Origin: an uncultured Candidatus Saccharibacteria bacterium
GTDB taxonomy: Bacteria; Patescibacteriota; Saccharimonadia; Saccharimonadales; Saccharimonadaceae
NCBI GenBank assembly: GCA_948477625.1
Contig: CAOLNK010000008.1
Coordinates: 1 to 24,259, forward strand
Reading direction: 5' to 3'
DNA length: 24,259 bases
Shown here one piece after another: positions 21,781 to 24,259 of this stretch (its first letter is position 1; each line of letters opens with the position of its first letter). A program made the translations under genes and the position numbers. Under the pieces are notes generated by a model, which was not told where the DNA came from, did no database searches, and saw only the letters and a list, made by a program, of their open reading frames with translations.

Positions 21781-21909
21781 TCTACTGGCGGATTAAGCAA
21801 GGGGTTGATTTTACCTTTCCGTTATGTTATTATTGCGTTAAGCTACTTCTTCTTGGTTGGAGGGGTGGCTCTTTTGAGTGTGATATATTTAATTTTCGTA
21901 TCCATCTGA
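21781..21909 (+). pseudogene. possible 3' remnant of a membrane-protein gene
   Basis: The frame ends with a hydrophobic segment (R-Y-V-I-I-A-L-S-Y-F-F-L-V-G-G-V-A-L-L and following) and a TGA at 21907. A hairpin follows 6 bases later. No ribosome site and start of suitable position are visible; upstream the frame overlaps the antitoxin-like gene on the opposite strand. It may be the remaining C-terminus of a lost gene. Confidence 0.3.
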
Positions 21910-21915
21910 AATAAT

Positions 21916-21940
21916 AATCTCGAATTCTTCCTTCGAGATT
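21916..21940 (+). terminator. hairpin, possible terminator
   Basis: AATCTCGAA (21916-21924) is the exact complement of TTCGAGATT (21932-21940), with a 7-base loop. There is only a weak T-run after it. Confidence 0.45.
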
Positions 21941-21997
21941 TATACCGCTAGAACTCTATATAAACCTAAGATGTGCGGACGGAGAAAAGAAAAAACG

Positions 21998-22027
21998 TTG
22001 ACTATTTGCTCTACCATATGCTACAAT
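21998..22027 (+). promoter_or_regulatory. tRNA-Gly promoter
   Basis: TTGACT at 21998-22003, 18-base spacer, TACAAT at 22022-22027, about 10 bases before the mature tRNA. Confidence 0.75.
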
Positions 22028-22037
22028 AGCTACATAT

Positions 22038-22114
22038 GCGAATGTAGCTCAGTTGTTTAGAGCGCTTCCTTGCCAAGGAAGAGGTCGAGAGTTAGAGTCT
22101 CTTCATTCGCACCA
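22038..22114 (+). tRNA. tRNA-Gly (anticodon GCC) with U19-A56 in place of G19-C56
   Basis: A full cloverleaf of 77 bases including encoded CCA. The acceptor stem GCGAATG pairs with CATTCGC. The D arm is GCTC/GAGC. The anticodon stem CTTCC/GGAAG carries loop TTGCCAA, anticodon GCC. The T stem is GAGAG/CTCTT. The D loop AGTTGTTTA has G18 but T at position 19, and the T loop TTAGAGT has A at position 56 instead of C. These two bases normally form the G19-C56 elbow pair, so the changes look compensatory (U19-A56). All stems are intact, so the gene is probably functional. Confidence 0.93.
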
Positions 22115-22145
22115 TATTTTGACGTCACGTTTGATACAAAGTAAC

Positions 22146-22181
22146 CCAGAAGAAACCCCATTTTAAAGGGGTTTCTTCTGG
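22146..22181 (+). terminator. long hairpin after the tRNA, likely terminator
   Basis: CCAGAAGAAACCCC (22146-22159) is perfectly complementary to GGGGTTTCTTCTGG (22168-22181), with an 8-base loop. T-richness after it is modest. Confidence 0.75.
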
Positions 22182-22269
22182 TTCTGGTATAAATTTAATC
22201 CATTGAGTGATAATATTGCTAATAAACTCGGTAATAGATAAATAGAACATCAAGGAGCCACTTTACACG

Positions 22270-22306
22270 TTGCACCCAACTTTTATGATTTGCACCGCAT
22301 TGCACC
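22270..22306. repeat. three TTGCACC repeats on a 10-base helical phase
   Basis: TTGCACC occurs at 22270, 22290 and 22300, spaced 20 and 10 bases, so all lie on one face of the helix. They lie between the tRNA terminator and the 3' end of the DUF6809-like gene. They could be protein-binding sites, for example recombinase arm sites. Confidence 0.4.
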
Positions 22307-22320
22307 TGCGCGAGGATAGA

Positions 22321-22815
22321 CTATATCCCATCCCCTCTAGCCACCGCAATCCCACGCAAGAACCCCTGCTCAAATACGGCATACTTGGTATCGTTGACGC
22401 AGGCACATAAGGTATTTATCGCATCTTCCAGCCTGCTTTCGGGAATATGCTCCTTTAGGATATCTACCACTTGGTCGGTTCTATCAAGGTCACTCACCAT
22501 CAAAGTGGAATATTCTGAGCGGATATGTTCCTCAAACTGGCTTTTACCATAAGGCCTCTCATTGCTAATAAATAATCCCATCGCCAGTCTGAACCCATAG
22601 ACAAATCCCTGATGCTCATTGACACATGCTATATCCGCAATCATTTTCTCCAGCTCCAGCCACTGCTTCCGAGCTTCTTCACTATCCTTACTTAGATACC
22701 CACCCATAATGCAGGTTTTGACTTTGTTTCTTGCTTTTTCTGTTTCTGGCAGGTCTTTATAGTCTATGTCATTGATTAAGCTACTATAAAGCCTTTCGAT
22801 TGTACTCATGCTCAT
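22321..22815 (-). CDS. DUF6809-like clostridial protein, function unknown
   Basis: This encodes 164 residues. AAAGGATGGG precedes ATG 22815 on the minus strand. The opening T-I-E-R-L-Y and the motif F-V-Y-G-F-R-L-A-M-G-L-F match a small helical family I know from Lachnospiraceae and other Clostridia (DUF6809). The C-terminus ends F-E-Q-G-F-L-R-G-I-A-V-A-R-G. It is soluble, predicted all-helical, with no catalytic motif. The family assignment is from memory of its motif pattern. In Clostridia such genes sit in accessory regions. The style differs from the saccharibacterial genes to the left. The recombinase at 23081 points the same way. Confidence 0.7.
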   Translation of the reverse strand: MSMSTIERLYSSLINDIDYKDLPETEKARNKVKTCIMGGYLSKDSEEARKQWLELEKMIADIACVNEHQGFVYGFRLAMGLFISNERPYGKSQFEEHIRSEYSTLMVSDLDRTDQVVDILKEHIPESRLEDAINTLCACVNDTKYAVFEQGFLRGIAVARGDGI

Positions 22816-23080
22816 TTTTTATCCCATCCTTTCTTACGGCTCTGCTCCAGGTTTACTTACTTGGGGCAGACTGCTTTTACGATGGTTATATTCATCACTC
22901 AAAGTGGGCAAAAACACAAGTCTTTCCTGCCAGCAAAAGTATACAAAGATTTCGGAGTAATTTTGGTGGTTATGATCATAAGGCGGGCTGGCGAAAGGTT
23001 GCCTGCTGCGCATGAAAATCTGTGTTCAGGCAATATCCATCTATATTAGAACGCTTTTTTAAATATTTATCCCCTTATTT

Positions 23081-23653
23081 TTATCCCAGCTCCATCCCCA
23101 GATACGCTTCATCCAGGTCATCCTGTGCTACGCCTAAGTACCGCCTTGTCACTTCATAGCTACTGTGGTTATAGATTTCCATAATTACAACCGGGGATAT
23201 CTTTCCACTGTTCCAGGCATGGTAGCCCCATGTCTTTCTTAAGCTGTGGCAGCCAATTTTTCCAGATATCCCCAAAGCCACTACCGCTGCATGGATAATC
23301 CTCCAGGCCTGCACCCGGCTGATTGCTTTGTCTTCCTTACGGTTGCTGGCAAAGATATATGTACCTTTCCGGTGTGGGTAACACTGCCGGAGTGCGCCAA
23401 TAACCTGCTGATTCAGGGCAATGGTTTTGGTCTTACCAGTTTTCTTTTCCGTGATCGTTACGTGGGTGAGGAAAGCCTGTCTTTCCTCATTGTACACATC
23501 CGACCACTTCAAACGCAGTAAATCATTAATCCGGAGCGCCGTATATGCACCCATAATCACCATTGTATAATTGCGGAATTGTCCCTTTTCTAAGAAATGT
23601 TCCGCCAGTGCCTTAAACTGTTTCCTGTCTCTAATTGGTTCTGTTGCTGCCAT
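23081..23653 (-). CDS. tyrosine recombinase (integrase), catalytic domain only
   Basis: This site-specific recombinase cuts and rejoins DNA through a phosphotyrosine. It has 190 residues, against ~300 for XerC/D. The N-terminal SAM-like core-binding domain is missing. Catalytic residues are all visible: R41 (T-A-L-R-I-N-D-L-L), a lysine in K70-K71/K74, H136 and R139 (H-S-L-R-K-T-W-G), H163 (Y-N-H-S-S) and Y172 (R-R-Y-L-G-V). Short recombinases of this type are frequent in Clostridia. AGGGGG lies upstream of ATG 23653. The 265 bases before the DUF6809-like gene contain no gene I can support, only a small inverted repeat (TTGCCTG with CAGGCAA). It may have moved this segment next to the tRNA, or the segment may come from another genome. 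Confidence 0.88.
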   Translation of the reverse strand: MAATEPIRDRKQFKALAEHFLEKGQFRNYTMVIMGAYTALRINDLLRLKWSDVYNEERQAFLTHVTITEKKTGKTKTIALNQQVIGALRQCYPHRKGTYIFASNRKEDKAISRVQAWRIIHAAVVALGISGKIGCHSLRKTWGYHAWNSGKISPVVIMEIYNHSSYEVTRRYLGVAQDDLDEAYLGMELG

Positions 23654-23997
23654 AATATAATCTAAGCCCCCTTGCTCTGTGATACGTCCAGTATAACGTA
23701 TCCGGGCTCGGAGGCTTGGTAACTTTCTGTTGATTTTGTTACATTCTGATGCTGAGAAAGCCGCTGATTATCCTATGAATGGTATCCTGCTATTACATCT
23801 TTCCCCGGAAAAATCTGCCAGACCTATTGAATACAGGCTTTTTAGATGTTAAAATAGGTATCAATATCAACATTGTGTTACATCTTGCTATAGGTAATGG
23901 ATTTTGGCACTGTTTTGGACTGCAAACTATAACCTCCAAAACAGCAATACTTTGTTGCCAGATGGCAGATATATTAAATTAGCTTGGGAGGGGAGTT
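23654..23997. other. intergenic region with a 9-base inverted repeat before the lipoprotein gene
   Basis: No gene is supported here. CTGTTTTGG (23910-23918) is complementary to CCAAAACAG (23936-23944), and an extra TTTTGG lies at about 23902. This could be an operator near a promoter for the lipoprotein gene; TATAAC at about 23928 is a candidate -10. Confidence 0.4.
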
Positions 23998-24259
23998 ATG
24001 AAGAAGAAAACAGTTGTAACCATTTTGACTTTGGCGCTAAGCGCTATGGTGTTCGCGGGGTGCGGGAGTAGTCAGGAATCAGCAGCAGCAGCGAGTTATG
24101 AGGAGTCAACCGGACCGGCAGTTTATGCTGACGAGGTCGGTGAGGAGCTTGCGGAGATTGCAGAGCCTGACGATGTATCAAAGGGGCTGATAGACGTGGC
24201 GGGGGAAAATGATGACTTTGGTAGGCCGCCGGAAGATGAGTGCGTAGCGTGGGAGGAAG
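23998..24259 (+). CDS. lipoprotein, 5' part only (cut by window end)
   Basis: 87 codons are present. GGGAGGGG precedes ATG 23998. The N-terminus is a classic lipoprotein signal: M-K-K-K-T-V-V-T-I-L-T-L-A-L-S, then V-F-A-G-C with lipidated Cys22, then G-S-S. After it the protein is acidic and low in complexity (four alanines, many E and D). It would be anchored on the outer face of the membrane. The function cannot be read from this part. The style fits Clostridia, as for the two preceding genes, though lipoproteins of this form also occur elsewhere. Confidence 0.8.
   Translation, partial: MKKKTVVTILTLALSAMVFAGCGSSQESAAAASYEESTGPAVYADEVGEELAEIAEPDDVSKGLIDVAGENDDFGRPPEDECVAWEE

Noticed and set aside
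22800..23049. Short plus-strand ORFs between the DUF6809-like gene and the recombinase
   Set aside because: No ribosome sites, overlapping frames, and no protein-like pattern.
1..24259. CRISPR array
   Set aside because: No regularly spaced direct repeats with unique spacers were seen anywhere.

Overview
The window looks like a chromosome segment of Candidatus Saccharibacteria (TM7, Patescibacteria). A compact core of housekeeping genes is interrupted by small orphan genes and fragments of a variable surface domain. Evidence for the lineage: a RuvX-MltG fusion, a membrane protein with an N-terminal domain I associate with Patescibacteria, FISUMP-like C-terminal fragments, short intergenic spaces, and several core genes whose -10 box lies 6-8 nt before the ATG, implying leaderless mRNAs. 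The standard genetic code fits all genes.

Layout. 1-54 is the end of a FISUMP-like domain. 163-696 is an orphan membrane protein. 774-4529 is dnaE. 4620-5405 is a divergent Asp/Glu-racemase-like gene with its own promoter and terminator. 5584-6858 (-) is enolase. 6955-9572 (+) is a membrane protein coupled to an FtsA-like gene. 9613-10478 is an orphan module made of promoter, folded leader, gene and terminator, followed by a FISUMP cassette on the minus strand (10501-10737). 10756-13478 (-) encodes a soluble histidine kinase, a receiver-only regulator and an RsuA/RluB pseudouridine synthase. 13528-19460 (+) encodes a membrane protein, RuvX-MltG, a LysM-CHAP cell-wall enzyme and ObgE. 19477-21143 holds two more orphan modules and two more FISUMP fragments. 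21144-22037 is a patchwork of small ORFs and hairpins. A tRNA-Gly(GCC) follows at 22038-22114. From about 22.2 kb to the end the genes (DUF6809-like protein, short tyrosine recombinase, lipoprotein) look clostridial, so this is either acquired DNA or an assembly join.

The main unusual signals are: (1) dispersed fragments of a variable domain that share almost identical DNA edges but differ inside, as expected of silent cassettes for surface variation; (2) orphan genes each behind a near-identical extended promoter and, in two cases, a folded 5' leader; (3) a 175-bp palindromic element inserted in the reading frame of obgE; (4) a tRNA-Gly in which the G19-C56 tertiary pair is replaced by U19-A56.

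How the genes may work together: the RuvX-MltG and LysM-CHAP enzymes act on the cell wall beside a conserved membrane protein and ObgE in one probable transcript. The kinase and regulator are translationally coupled. The FISUMP fragments lack start signals and would only matter as sequence donors or relics. All functional calls come from reading motifs; no database search was possible.
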